DNA from: Thermobifida fusca NBRC 14071 = JCM 3263
Lineage (GTDB): Bacteria > Actinomycetota > Actinomycetes > Streptosporangiales > Streptosporangiaceae
Direction: 5' to 3'
Length of the DNA stretch: 64,000 nt
Assembly (NCBI RefSeq): GCF_001592045.1
Contig: NZ_BCWB01000017.1
Span: forward strand, 124,001 to 188,000
The position numbers and the translations under genes are program-made. Under the pieces are notes generated by a model. The model saw only the letters and a list, made by a program, of their open reading frames with translations. It searched no databases and was not told where the DNA came from. This document shows positions 1-10,752 of the stretch, piece by piece (position 1 is the first letter of the stretch; the number at the start of each line of letters is the position of its first letter).

Positions 1-1
1 C

Positions 2-730
2 CCGGCCACCGGCGCGTCCTTCCTGTCCATCCTCGCCTGGAACATCGGATTCGCTGCCGGCACCACCCTGCTGGTCTTCGTGGTCGGCCTGGGCCTGGCG
101 CTGCTCATGCACACCCGCACCCCGCTGCGCGGCCGCACCCTGTACCGGATCCTCTTGGTCCTACCGTACGCCATGCCGTCCTTCGCGATGCTGCTGCTGT
201 GGCGGGACATGTTCAACACCGACTTCGGGCTGATCAACCGGGTGCTGGGACTGGACGTGAACTGGTTGGGCAACGCGTGGACCGCGCGCGGCTCGATCCT
301 GCTGGTCAACACCTGGCTCGGCTTCCCCTACATGTTCCTCGTCGCCACGGGAGCCCTCCAGTCCATCCCCCGGGAACTGGAACAAGCAGCCCGAATCGAC
401 GGCGCGGGCGCCTGGCAGGCGTTCCGCCACGTCACCCTGCCGCTGCTGATGATCGCGATGACCCCCATCCTGGTCTCGACCTTCGCGTTCAACTTCAACA
501 ACTTCAACGCGATCTGGCTGACCACGGCAGGCGGCCCGTTCAGCCCGGACAACCCGCTGGCCGGAGCCACCGACCTGCTGATCACCTACACCTTCCGGTT
601 GGCGTTCGGCGGCCAAGGCGCCCAGTACGGGTTCGCCTCAGCGGTCTCCGTGCTGATCTTCCTGATCGTGGCCCTGCTGTCGCTGATCAGCCTCAGACAG
701 AGCCGTTCCCTGGAGGAGGTGAACCGGTGA
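2..730 (+). CDS. malF: Maltodextrin ABC transporter permease MalF (5' end outside window)
   Basis: Inner-membrane permease of a carbohydrate ABC importer, partner of MalG. The reading frame is open from base 2, so the start lies upstream of the window and the N-terminal part is missing. Visible features are several hydrophobic segments, the EAA loop that docks the ATPase (EQAARIDGAG followed by TLPLL, around bases 380-450), and a MalF-like stretch FNNFNAIWLTTAGGP. The C-terminal part (AGATDLLITYTFRLAFG) also matches MalF rather than generic sugar permeases. A GGAGGAGG ribosome-binding site inside its last codons serves malG, and the two genes overlap by 4 bases (GTGA). The substrate-binding protein gene is presumably upstream, outside the window. 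Substrate assignment to maltose/maltodextrin is from family resemblance. Confidence 0.9.
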   Translation, partial: PATGASFLSILAWNIGFAAGTTLLVFVVGLGLALLMHTRTPLRGRTLYRILLVLPYAMPSFAMLLLWRDMFNTDFGLINRVLGLDVNWLGNAWTARGSILLVNTWLGFPYMFLVATGALQSIPRELEQAARIDGAGAWQAFRHVTLPLLMIAMTPILVSTFAFNFNNFNAIWLTTAGGPFSPDNPLAGATDLLITYTFRLAFGGQGAQYGFASAVSVLIFLIVALLSLISLRQSRSLEEVNR

Positions 731-1602
731 CCGCCCCCGTCTACCGCGACCGCCCCTTCCTCCGCTGGCTGCGCGACAACTCCTGGCGGCACCTGCTGCT
801 GTGGTGTGCGGTGGCCTTCGCCCTGTTCCCGATCCTGTTCGTCATCTCGGCCGCGCTCAACCCGCTGGGCACGCTCAGCTCCAGCCACCTGGTGCCGACC
901 GGGGCCAGCCTGGACAACGCCCGGGAACTGTTCGCCACCACCCCGTTCGGTGCGTGGTACGTCAACTCGATCGTGCTGGCGGTGTGCAACGCCGCAGTGA
1001 CCGTGTTCCTGTCCGCGCTAGCCGCCTACGCTTTCAGCCGGTTCCGGTTCACTGGGCGCCGCATCGGCCTGCTCGGCATCCTGCTGATCCAGATGTTCCC
1101 GCAGTTCCTGGCGATCGTGGCGATCTACCTGATGTTCGCCACGGTCACCGACTACTGGCCCCCGATCGGCTTCGACACCCGCTGGGGCCTGCTGTTGGTC
1201 TACCTGGGCGGGGCGCTGAGCGTGAACACCTGGCTGATGAAAGGGTTCTTCGACACCATCCCCATGGAGCTCGACGAATCCGCCAAAGTCGACGGCGCCA
1301 CCCACGCCCAGGCGTTCTTCCGCATCATGCTGCCTCTGGTCACCCCGGTGCTGGCGATCGTCGGCCTGCTGGTGTTCATCAACACCATCAACGAGTTCCT
1401 GCTCGCCACCGTGTTCCTGCGCGACCCGGAGGCTAAGACGGTGGCGCTCGGCCTGTACTCGCTGGTCGCCGACGAACGCAACGCGAACTTCGGCCTGTTC
1501 GCGGTGGGCACGCTGCTGATCGCCCTGCCGACCATGGCGGTCTTCTGGTTCCTGCAGCGCTACATCGTCGAAGGGCTGACCTCGGGGGCGGTCAAAGGCT
1601 GA
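727..1602 (+). CDS. malG: Maltodextrin ABC transporter permease MalG
   Basis: Second permease of the maltodextrin importer, 291 residues, starting with GTG in a 4-base overlap with the malF stop, behind a strong GGAGGAGG Shine-Dalgarno. About six membrane segments are visible. The EAA cytoplasmic loop reads ELDESAKVDGATHAQAF followed by MLPLVTPVL. The C-terminal tail ending IVEGLTSGAVKG is a hallmark of MalG proteins, where it inserts into the MalK dimer area. No ATPase gene follows, so the importer probably uses a shared MsiK/MalK-type ATPase encoded elsewhere, as is usual in actinomycetes (inference). Two hairpins directly downstream end the operon. Confidence 0.93.
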   Translation: MTAPVYRDRPFLRWLRDNSWRHLLLWCAVAFALFPILFVISAALNPLGTLSSSHLVPTGASLDNARELFATTPFGAWYVNSIVLAVCNAAVTVFLSALAAYAFSRFRFTGRRIGLLGILLIQMFPQFLAIVAIYLMFATVTDYWPPIGFDTRWGLLLVYLGGALSVNTWLMKGFFDTIPMELDESAKVDGATHAQAFFRIMLPLVTPVLAIVGLLVFINTINEFLLATVFLRDPEAKTVALGLYSLVADERNANFGLFAVGTLLIALPTMAVFWFLQRYIVEGLTSGAVKG

Positions 1603-1610
1603 AAGCCATC

Positions 1611-1687
1611 GGGCCGGTGCGGCGGCCCCTCCCCAGACCGCACCGGCCCCTTCCCACGCGCTTCCCGGCGTGCGGGCCGGGAAGCGC
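1611..1687. terminator. Paired hairpins between convergent malG and lepA
   Basis: Two perfect inverted repeats lie back to back between the convergent malG and lepA stops. The first has 12-bp arms at 1611-1622 and 1638-1649. The second has 12-bp arms at 1658-1669 and 1676-1687 and is followed by TTT on the plus strand. They probably act as a bidirectional terminator. U-tracts are short, as is common in high-GC genomes. Confidence 0.7.
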
Positions 1688-1688
1688 T

Positions 1689-3533
<1,845 letters not shown>

Positions 3534-3712
3534 CGTGGTCCGTTCACATTCGTCGAGGTCGGATAGGGCACTGCGTGGCGGGAGCGCACACGCGGCCGTG
3601 ATCGGGCAGTGCCCCCATGGTCCCACGGACGCGACAGCGGGCGGTACCGCGGGCCACAATGGGGCACACGATCCCTATCAGGCTATGCGACGGACAGAAC
3701 CGGGAGAGCAAC

Positions 3713-4684
3713 GTGCGCTGGCTTCTCACACGCCTTCTCGCGGGCCTGGCCGCAGTACTGGTAGTAGCGGTAGGCGCGGGCGTGGTGCTAGCCGCACAGT
3801 TCTCCGGGGAGAAAGCGGAGTGGGCGGCCTCGACCGGCGCAGACGCGGCGTGGCTGGACGGGTCGTGGGTGGACGGGAGCAAAGACGAGTCCGACTTCGC
3901 CGCGGCGCTGCCCCGGCTGCGCGCCTTCACCGAAGTGTATGTGCACGTGGGGGAGATCGCGGAGGACGGCACGGTTGACCCCGCCGGGTACGCGGCAGCG
4001 AACGCCTTCCTCGACTGGATGGGCCGCGAGCTTCCGGACGTGGCAGTGGTGGGGTGGCTCAGCAGCACCGCGGAGAGTTCTTCGCTGCTGGAGGACCGCG
4101 TGCCCAAGGAGGCGCGAGCCCGCCTGGTGGAGGCGGCCAGCGCTGTCGTGGACGCGGGGTTCGACGGCGTGCACTACGCCATCACCCCGGTCACCGTGAA
4201 CGACCCGGGCTTCGTGGACCTGCTGGAGCGTACTCGCGACGCGATCGGCGCGGAGGCCGTGCTGTCCGTACTCGCCCTCCCCCTCGAGCCGCTTCCCGGG
4301 GTGCGGCTTCCCGTGTTCGCCGTCCAGGGGGGCGAACGCTACTGGTCGACCAATTTCCTCCTCCGGGTCGCGGAACTGTCGGACGTGGTCGTCGTGTCCG
4401 GCAGCGGCACGGGGATGCCCAGCGGCTCCCTGTACGGCGGTTTCATGGCCCGGCAGACGACGCTGGCGCTGCGGACCGTGCCGGAGACGATCGGGCTGCG
4501 GATCGGGGTGCCGCCGGCGGCGGACGACCCTGCCGCGGCAGCGACCGCGGTGGAGGCGGTGCGGATCGCGTTGACCGCGCACGGCCAGCGGGACAGTTTC
4601 GGGATCGCGGTCCACGCCCCGGAGGAGCTGGCCGACGACGCGTGGACGGAGCTCGAGGAAGATTGGCTGCACATCCAGCGGTAA
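3713..4684 (+). CDS. Secreted or membrane-anchored TIM-barrel-like protein of unknown function
   Basis: Predicted 323-residue protein. The GTG start is chosen for the GGGAGAG Shine-Dalgarno 4 bases upstream and because it puts RWLLTRL directly before a hydrophobic signal or anchor (about residues 4-28); no lipobox cysteine is present. The rest alternates strands and helices in a way that suggests a TIM barrel. The segment GFDGVHYAITPV at 149-160 resembles the GFDGV-x-hydrophobic-D-x-E-P segment of GH18-like secreted proteins, but the positions where acidic residues would be expected are A and T, so it may be non-catalytic. Not recognised as a named family. It stands alone between divergent lepA and rpsT. 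Confidence 0.75.
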   Translation: MRWLLTRLLAGLAAVLVVAVGAGVVLAAQFSGEKAEWAASTGADAAWLDGSWVDGSKDESDFAAALPRLRAFTEVYVHVGEIAEDGTVDPAGYAAANAFLDWMGRELPDVAVVGWLSSTAESSSLLEDRVPKEARARLVEAASAVVDAGFDGVHYAITPVTVNDPGFVDLLERTRDAIGAEAVLSVLALPLEPLPGVRLPVFAVQGGERYWSTNFLLRVAELSDVVVVSGSGTGMPSGSLYGGFMARQTTLALRTVPETIGLRIGVPPAADDPAAAATAVEAVRIALTAHGQRDSFGIAVHAPEELADDAWTELEEDWLHIQR

Positions 4685-4881
4685 AGCGGTGCCGCGGTGC
4701 GAGCATTCCCCTTCCCAGGGCATAATGGAAGTCCGTGTCTCAGACGTTCCACGTTCACTTTTGAGCCCTTGGTCTCAATCCTCGCGTCGATCTCCGCGGA
4801 TCTCCTCGTGGCGCGGCTGCCCACAGGCGCGGTCCGGGTGGTGACGACGCACATCCTGACGTAACTGGAGCAGGGTTTCGC

Positions 4882-5160
4882 ATGGCGAACATCAAGTCGC
4901 AGAAGAAGCGCATCCGGCAGAACGAGAAGGCTCGTCTGCGCAACAAGGCGGTCAAGTCGTCGCTGAAGACCGCTATCCGCAAGTTCCGTGAAGCTGCCGA
5001 GGCCGGGAACGTCGAAGAGGCCATCATTCTCCAGCGCGCCGCGGCACGCCAGCTGGACAAGGCCGTCAGCAAGGGCGTGATCCACAAGAACCAGGCTGCG
5101 AACCGCAAGAGCGCGATCGCCAAGCGGCTCCACCAGCTGCAGCAGTCTCAGGCTGCCTAA
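4882..5160 (+). CDS. rpsT: 30S ribosomal protein S20
   Basis: Small basic protein of 92 residues that binds 16S rRNA early in 30S assembly. The N-terminus [22 protein letters not shown] is diagnostic, and the remainder is a helical bundle ending HQLQQSQAA. The ATG is preceded by CTGGAGCAGGG. The 197-base leader holds no gene; a CATAAT hexamer near 4722 is a possible -10. It sits near holA and the com genes, a common actinobacterial neighbourhood. Confidence 0.97.
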   Translation: MANIKSQKKRIRQNEKARLRNKAVKSSLKTAIRKFREAAEAGNVEEAIILQRAAARQLDKAVSKGVIHKNQAANRKSAIAKRLHQLQQSQAA

Positions 5161-5196
5161 GCGTCTGCAGCAGGTTCGTTCCTGACACGCGCCCAC

Positions 5197-5226
5197 GGCC
5201 AGGCATCGTGACGGTGTCTGGCCTTT
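5197..5226 (+). terminator. Rho-independent terminator after rpsT
   Basis: Inverted repeat GGCCAG (5197-5202) and CTGGCC (5218-5223), extended inward by wobble pairs and followed by TTT, 37 bases after the rpsT stop. Confidence 0.7.
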
Positions 5227-5347
5227 CGCGTTGTCGGGGCCGGTCCGCTGCCGGTTGCGGGCCGTACCGGTGAGCGCTCCGCGCAGTTGTCCACAGGCGG
5301 AACCTTCCTCTCTAGCGCTCCCGTGGCGGGGACCTACCGTCCCCGGT

Positions 5348-6415
5348 ATGGCACGACACACTGCTCCTGAGCCCGCTGCCCCGGCAGCGCAGCAGCCGTC
5401 TCCCCTGCCGTCGTCTGAGGCCGCCTTGCCTGCCGAGTGGCGGGCAGCGGACGACGGGGACCCGACCCCACTGGACTTCACTGTTCCTCCCCCGCCCTAT
5501 GCCGTAGCCGACACGGTCCGCTCCCCGGTGCCCGTGCTTCCCGCGCCACGGCGTCCCCCGGCTCCCGAGGTGGGGAGGGACGAGGATGCGGCAGAGCGCC
5601 CTGCCCGGGCGGGCCGCGGTGCCCGTCCGGCCCCGCCCGCCGCACCTCAGCCGGACCGCGGCACGGGTCGGAACGACGGTTCGGCTCCCGCTCCCCCGCC
5701 CGGGTATGTGCGCATCCCGCCGCTCCCCGACCCGGCGGAGCGGCGGCTGCCTGCCCCGCTGGCGGCCCTTGTGGACCGCTGGAGGGGTGTCTCAGTGGAG
5801 CTGCGGCCCCGCGTGACCCTGTCCGGGGTGGCGGCGCTCGCCCTCGTGTGCCTGCTGGCCGCGGGGGTCACCGGCTGGTTCATGCTCAACGCCCGTCCCG
5901 AGTCCGCGCCCGCGCCGCCGCAGGAGGCCGTCCCGTCCGGTCCTCATCCGTCCCCGGCGGCGGAAGCGAGTCCTGCCGGCACGGTCGTGGTCCACGTGGG
6001 CGGTGACGTGGTCTCCCCGGGGATCGTGACCCTGCCCGCCGGGTCCCGGGTGGCCGATGCTCTCGACGCGGCGGGCGGCCCGCGCCCGGATGCGGATCTA
6101 GGGTTCCTCAACCTGGCCCGTCCCCTCGTCGACGGCGAGCAGATCCTCGTTGGGGTCACCCCGTCGCCCATGGCCGGGGAAGGCGAGGGTCCGGGCCTGC
6201 CCGCCGGGGACGGGCGGATCGACCTCAACACCGCTACCGCCGACCAGTTGCAGACCCTGCCGGGAATCGGCCCGGTGCTGGCCCAGCGCATCATCGACCA
6301 CCGCGCGTCCATCGGCGGTTTCACCTCGGTGGAGCAGCTCCACGACGTCACCGGTATCGGGGACCGCCGGTTCGCGGAGCTGCGCGACCTGGTCTACGTC
6401 GGCGGTGCCCCGTGA
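5348..6415 (+). CDS. comEA: ComEA-family DNA-uptake protein
   Basis: Predicted 355-residue membrane-anchored DNA receptor of the competence machinery. Order of parts: a long proline/alanine-rich cytoplasmic N-terminus, one transmembrane helix (about residues 155-180, ending in GWFMLNARP), a proline-rich spacer, an SLBB-type domain (TVVVHVGGDVVSPGIVTLP onward), and a C-terminal helix-hairpin-helix pair with IDLNTATADQLQTLPGIGP and GIGDRRFAELR. The ATG at 5348 is preferred to earlier in-frame starts because the frame upstream lacks conservation-like content. It overlaps comEC by 4 bases (GTGA), so the two are translationally coupled. Confidence 0.92.
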   Translation: MARHTAPEPAAPAAQQPSPLPSSEAALPAEWRAADDGDPTPLDFTVPPPPYAVADTVRSPVPVLPAPRRPPAPEVGRDEDAAERPARAGRGARPAPPAAPQPDRGTGRNDGSAPAPPPGYVRIPPLPDPAERRLPAPLAALVDRWRGVSVELRPRVTLSGVAALALVCLLAAGVTGWFMLNARPESAPAPPQEAVPSGPHPSPAAEASPAGTVVVHVGGDVVSPGIVTLPAGSRVADALDAAGGPRPDADLGFLNLARPLVDGEQILVGVTPSPMAGEGEGPGLPAGDGRIDLNTATADQLQTLPGIGPVLAQRIIDHRASIGGFTSVEQLHDVTGIGDRRFAELRDLVYVGGAP

Positions 6416-8766
6416 CTGCGGCAGGTTCCGGTCCCCTGCCCGGGGCAGGTGTCCGGCTCGACGTGAGCCTGGCGGTCCCGGCCGTGGGACTGTGGCTGAC
6501 GGTCCTCGCACTGCTCCACGCTGCGCCACGCACCGCGTTCCTCACCGCGGCGGTGCTCGGCACGGCCGCGTGGGCAGGGCTGCTCCTGCTGCGCCACCCG
6601 CGCTGGGGGACCGTAGCCGCCCTGTGCGGTGCGACCCTGGTCTGCGCTGCGGGCGGGGCGGTGGCGGTGGCCGGGCGCACCGCCGCGGTAGCGGCCAGTC
6701 CGATGGCTGAGCTGGCCGCGGCCCAGCAGTTCACGGAGGCGAGCGTGGTGCTCGCCTTGGACCCGCGGCCTCGGGAGAACCCCGCGGTCCCGGGGCGGGC
6801 CGAGTTCGTGGTGACGGCCCACACCGAGTGGGTGACGCTGCCGGACGGGACCCGGGTCCGGAGCCGGGTCCCGGTGGTCCTCCTCGTCCACGGCGAACAG
6901 TGGCGGCACCTGGTGCCCAGCCAGCCGGTGCGCGTAGCGGGCACCGCGGTGCCCGCGGGCACCCGCCTGGATGCTGCGCTGCTCTTGGTCCGCGGTCCGC
7001 CCCGTCACGTGGGCCCGCCGTCGGCCGCCCATGCGTGGGCGGACCGGGTCCGCGGCGGGCTGCGGCGGGCGTGCGCGGTCCTGCCCCAGCCGGAGCGGGG
7101 TCTGCTGCCCGCGCTGGTCGTGGGGGACACGTCCCTGTTGGACGCGGAGACCGCGGAGATCTTCCGCGCCACCGGCATGACGCACCTGTTGACCGTCTCC
7201 GGGGCGAATCTCGCGGTGATGACCGGCGCGGTGCTGGCGGTCACCCGCTGGCTCCGGCTGCCTGTGTGGGCTTCCGCACTCACCGGTGCGGCCACAATCG
7301 CCGGGTTTGTGCTGTTGGCACGGCCGGAACCGAGTGTGCTGCGTGCGGCTTTCATGGGCGCGGTCGCCCTCGTCTCCCTGGTCGTGGGGCGTCCCCGGAT
7401 CGGGGTGGCAGCGCTAGCTGCCGCAGTGATCGGGCTGCTGCTGTTCCATCCGGCGCTGGCTGCCTCGTTCGGGTTCGCCCTGTCCGTGCTGGCTACCGGC
7501 GGCATCATGGTACTCGCGCCCCCGTGGCGGGACGCATGGGCACGCCGGGTGCCGGCGTGGCTGGCGGAGCCGGTCGCGGTCACGCTCGCCGCCCAAGTGG
7601 CGTGTGCGCCGCTGCTCGTGGTGCTGTCCGCCGAGGTCAGTTGGGTGTCCGTGCCGACGAACGTGGCGGCTGGGCCGTTCGTGCCGGTCGCCACCGTCGG
7701 CGGTTTCGTGGTCGCCGCCCTGGGACTGGTGGCGCCTCCCGCGGCACAGGTGGCGGTGTGGGTTCCGGGGGTCGCCGTGGCCTGGATCCACCGCATCGCG
7801 GAATGGGGTGCCCGCGTGCCGCACGGCGCGGTGCCGTGGCGGTCCGACGTGGTGGGGGCGTTGCTGCTGGCTGTCCTGCTCGCCGCGCTGCTGGTGCTGC
7901 GGGGCTGGGCACGGAGGGTGGTGGCTGCGGGGATTGCCGCGTCCGCGGTGGCGGCGCTGGCTCTCGCCTGCCTGGCTCCTAGCTGGCCCCCGCCGGGGTG
8001 GGCGGTGGTCGCCTGCGACGTCGGCCAAGGGGACGCGCTCGTGTTGGCGGTGGACCGCGGGGAGGCGGTGGTGGTCGACACCGGGCCGCGTCCAGGGGCA
8101 GTGGACCGCTGCTTGGACCGGCTGCGGGTGCGCCGGGTTGCGCTGCTGGTGCTCACCCACCACGACCTGGACCATGCGGGCGGCACAAGCGGGGTGCTGC
8201 GGGGCCGGACCGTGGCGGAGGCGGTGGTGCCTCCGGGGTTCGACGCACCGGACGCTGCCGCAGCCTTGGAGCGGGCCGGGGCGCGGCTGCGCACCGTGCA
8301 TGCCGGGGAGGAGCTGGCTGTGGGACGCTGGCGACTGTCCGTGCTGTGGCCGCCCGCCGACTTCGCGGGCGGGGACGCCAATGAGGGCAGCGTGGTCGTG
8401 CTCGCCCACCGGTCCGCTGCCCCGCCCGCCGAAGGCGGGTTGTCGGTGCTGCTCACCGGGGATATCGAAGAGTCGGCCCAGCGCGCTCTCCTCACCCATC
8501 CGGGGATCCGCGGTGTTGACGTGCTCAAGACCCCGCACCATGGGGCGGGCACGCAGGAGGCCGTGTTCCTCGAAGCCACCCGGCCCCGGGTGACGCTCAC
8601 CTCGGTGGGCGCCGGCAACCCCTACGGGCACCCGGCTGCGGACACGTGGGCGCAGTTGACCGCGCTGACCTCCGCCTCGTACCGCACAGACCAGCACGGC
8701 GATGTGGCGGTGGTGCCGACCGGGGACGGCCCCGTGGTGTACTGGCGCGGCCCTGACGTGCGCTAA
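6412..8766 (+). CDS. comEC: ComEC/Rec2-family DNA-uptake channel
   Basis: Polytopic membrane protein of 784 residues, the usual size for ComEC. The N-terminal half holds several hydrophobic helices and an OB-like domain. The central Competence domain contains GMTHLLTVSGANLAVM, typical of this family, followed by many membrane helices to about residue 525. The C-terminal third is a metallo-beta-lactamase-like domain starting ACDVGQGDALVL with the metal-binding THHDLDHAGG motif. It starts at the GTG that overlaps the comEA stop. Family role: moves single-stranded DNA across the cytoplasmic membrane. Whether this organism is naturally competent cannot be judged from the window. Confidence 0.94.
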   Translation: MTAAGSGPLPGAGVRLDVSLAVPAVGLWLTVLALLHAAPRTAFLTAAVLGTAAWAGLLLLRHPRWGTVAALCGATLVCAAGGAVAVAGRTAAVAASPMAELAAAQQFTEASVVLALDPRPRENPAVPGRAEFVVTAHTEWVTLPDGTRVRSRVPVVLLVHGEQWRHLVPSQPVRVAGTAVPAGTRLDAALLLVRGPPRHVGPPSAAHAWADRVRGGLRRACAVLPQPERGLLPALVVGDTSLLDAETAEIFRATGMTHLLTVSGANLAVMTGAVLAVTRWLRLPVWASALTGAATIAGFVLLARPEPSVLRAAFMGAVALVSLVVGRPRIGVAALAAAVIGLLLFHPALAASFGFALSVLATGGIMVLAPPWRDAWARRVPAWLAEPVAVTLAAQVACAPLLVVLSAEVSWVSVPTNVAAGPFVPVATVGGFVVAALGLVAPPAAQVAVWVPGVAVAWIHRIAEWGARVPHGAVPWRSDVVGALLLAVLLAALLVLRGWARRVVAAGIAASAVAALALACLAPSWPPPGWAVVACDVGQGDALVLAVDRGEAVVVDTGPRPGAVDRCLDRLRVRRVALLVLTHHDLDHAGGTSGVLRGRTVAEAVVPPGFDAPDAAAALERAGARLRTVHAGEELAVGRWRLSVLWPPADFAGGDANEGSVVVLAHRSAAPPAEGGLSVLLTGDIEESAQRALLTHPGIRGVDVLKTPHHGAGTQEAVFLEATRPRVTLTSVGAGNPYGHPAADTWAQLTALTSASYRTDQHGDVAVVPTGDGPVVYWRGPDVR

Positions 8767-8820
8767 TCCCAGGACCGACGGCCCCAGCCCTCGGTCCAGC
8801 CGGAACGTAAGCTGAAAGTT

Positions 8821-9666
8821 ATGGTCCCCTCCTCCCCCTCTGATGCTCCTGTCCTCGACCGTGTCTTCCGCGAGGCTGCCCTGCTGGCCGGGGCCGGGTA
8901 CGCGATCCTGCTGCAGATCGCCCACCCCGCGGTGGGGCAGGGCGTGCACGACTACAGCGATTTCGCGCACCGGCCGCTCAGTCGGCTCCACGGCACTCTC
9001 ACCTTCGTCTACGGGGTCATGTTCGGCTCCCCGGACGAAGCGGAGCGGATCAGCGCGATCGTGCGCGCAATGCACACCAAGGTCACCGGTCCCGGATACC
9101 GGGCGCTCGACCCGGAACTGCTCCGCTGGGTGGCCGCCACCTTGTACCAGTCCGCGGAGACCGCCTACGAGCGGTTCGTGGGGAACCTCACGGACGCGGA
9201 GAAAGACGAGGTGTATGCGCGTTCGGCAGTGTTCGCCACGGCCTTGGGATGTCCGGAGGAGTACTGGCCGGCCTCCCGCGCCGAGTTCGCCCGCTACTGG
9301 GAGGAGACGCTCGCTACGCTGCGGGTCACCCCAGCAGCCCGGGCCGTGGCCCGCGACCTGCTGCACCCTTCTGCTCGTCTGCTGCGTCCCGCGGCCCGCT
9401 TCCAAGGGTTTGTGGCTGCCGGGCTGCTGCCGTCCCGACTGCGCGACGAGTTCGGCCTGGCCTGGGATGCGCGCCGCCACCGCCGCTTCCACCGGTTGTG
9501 CACGGTGGTGCGGGCGGTGTATCCGCGGCTTCCGCTCCGGCTCCGCACCGCGGTGCGGGACGGTTTCCTGTGGGATATCCGCCGCCGGGCGGCGCAGAAC
9601 CGGTTGTACCACCGTCCCCGCGGGCGGCGGCCTGCCGCCGCGGCGCGGGCCCGGCAGCGTTCTTGA
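8821..9666 (+). CDS. Oxygenase MpaB family protein (DUF2236)
   Basis: A 281-residue protein with the DUF2236/MpaB pattern: QIAHPAVGQGVHDYSDF near the N-terminus, RLHGTLTFVYGVMFG, then MHTKVTGPGYRALDPELLRWVAATL, and helical segments to an arginine-rich tail. Members relate to rubber-cleaving latex-clearing protein and mycophenolic-acid oxidising MpaB; histidines such as those in AHP and MHTKV are thought to bind heme or metal. The physiological substrate is unknown here. It stands alone: comEC ends 54 bases upstream and a terminator follows. Confidence 0.85.
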   Translation: MVPSSPSDAPVLDRVFREAALLAGAGYAILLQIAHPAVGQGVHDYSDFAHRPLSRLHGTLTFVYGVMFGSPDEAERISAIVRAMHTKVTGPGYRALDPELLRWVAATLYQSAETAYERFVGNLTDAEKDEVYARSAVFATALGCPEEYWPASRAEFARYWEETLATLRVTPAARAVARDLLHPSARLLRPAARFQGFVAAGLLPSRLRDEFGLAWDARRHRRFHRLCTVVRAVYPRLPLRLRTAVRDGFLWDIRRRAAQNRLYHRPRGRRPAAAARARQRS

Positions 9667-9667
9667 C

Positions 9668-9701
9668 GGCCTCCCCTCCGGGCCCACCCGCAGGGGAGGC
9701 C
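9668..9701 (+). terminator. Hairpin terminator after the MpaB-like gene
   Basis: Perfect 10-bp arms GGCCTCCCCT (9668-9677) and AGGGGAGGCC (9692-9701) two bases after the upstream stop codon, just before the holA Shine-Dalgarno. There is no U-tract. Confidence 0.55.
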
Positions 9702-9722
9702 CGGAGGTCACCGCAGCATGGC

Positions 9723-10703
9723 ATGCTGACGTCCATGGACTCCACCTCCGTTCCGCCGCTGACCGTCATCGTCGGCGACGAGGAGCTGCTCGTCGACCGC
9801 GCCGTCGCTGAAGTGGTGGCCGCGGTGCGCGCCACCGATCCGGAAGTCGACGTGCACGACCTGATGCCGTCCCAGGTGAGCGCCGGGAAATTGGTCGAAG
9901 TCACCTCGCCGTCGCTGTTCGGGGACCGCCGGGTGGTGGTGTTGCGCTCAGCGCAGGACCTCACCAAGGAGCCCGCCGGGGTGATCACCGACTACGTGAA
10001 AGATCCCGTCGACGACGTGGTGCTGGTGCTCGTCCATGCGGGCGGCGCGAAAGGCAAGGCGCTGCTGCAGGCTGCGCTGCAGGCCGGAGCCCACCGGATC
10101 GACTGCGCCAAGCCAACGAAGGCGTCGGAGCGGATCGCGTTCATCAAAGGCGAGTTCGACCGCGCGGGACGGAAGATCACCGCGGACGCCGCGCAGGCGC
10201 TCTTGGACGCGGTCGGCACGGACCTGCGGGAGATCGCGGCGGCCTGCACCCAGCTCATCGCCGACACCGAGGGTCGGGTCGACGCCGAGGCGGTGGCCCG
10301 CTACCACCGGGGGAAGGCGGAAGCGTCCGGGTTCACCGTGGCGGACCGTGCCGTGGAGGGGCGGCTCGCTGAAGCGTTGGAGCAGTTGCGCTGGTCGTTG
10401 GCGGTGGGCATGGCACCGGTGCTGATCACCAGCGCGTTGGCGAGCGCGGTGCGCGGTCTCGCGGTGGTGGTGCAGTCCTCGCGCGGCCTGTCCGAGTCGG
10501 AACTCGCGAAACAGGCCAAGGTGCCGCCGTGGAAGCTGCGTACGCTTCGCCAGCAGGCGCGCGGCTGGACTCCGCGGGGGGTGGCGCAGGCGATGCGGGT
10601 GGTGGCGGAAACCGACGCCCTCGTGAAAGGCGCGGGCCGGGACCCGGCCTATGCCCTGGAGCGGGCGGTGATCGAAATCGTGGCGGCCCGTGGCCGGCGG
10701 TAG
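9723..10703 (+). CDS. holA: DNA polymerase III subunit delta
   Basis: Clamp-loader delta subunit, about 326 residues. Evidence is the family layout: N-terminal TVIVGDEELLVDRAV, a central SPSLFGDRRVVVLRSAQDL segment, the AAA+-like body with GTDLREIAAACTQL, and a C-terminal collar domain with KVPPWKLRTLRQQARGW. The ATG at 9723 follows GGAGGT by 14 bases; a second in-frame ATG at 9735 is possible. The pairing of holA with nearby rpsT and comEC is a conserved actinobacterial arrangement. Confidence 0.92.
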   Translation: MLTSMDSTSVPPLTVIVGDEELLVDRAVAEVVAAVRATDPEVDVHDLMPSQVSAGKLVEVTSPSLFGDRRVVVLRSAQDLTKEPAGVITDYVKDPVDDVVLVLVHAGGAKGKALLQAALQAGAHRIDCAKPTKASERIAFIKGEFDRAGRKITADAAQALLDAVGTDLREIAAACTQLIADTEGRVDAEAVARYHRGKAEASGFTVADRAVEGRLAEALEQLRWSLAVGMAPVLITSALASAVRGLAVVVQSSRGLSESELAKQAKVPPWKLRTLRQQARGWTPRGVAQAMRVVAETDALVKGAGRDPAYALERAVIEIVAARGRR

Positions 10704-10752
10704 ACGGTCCGGAGCGGCGGCCGTGCCGCGGGTGGCTTAGGGTCGTCGTCCT

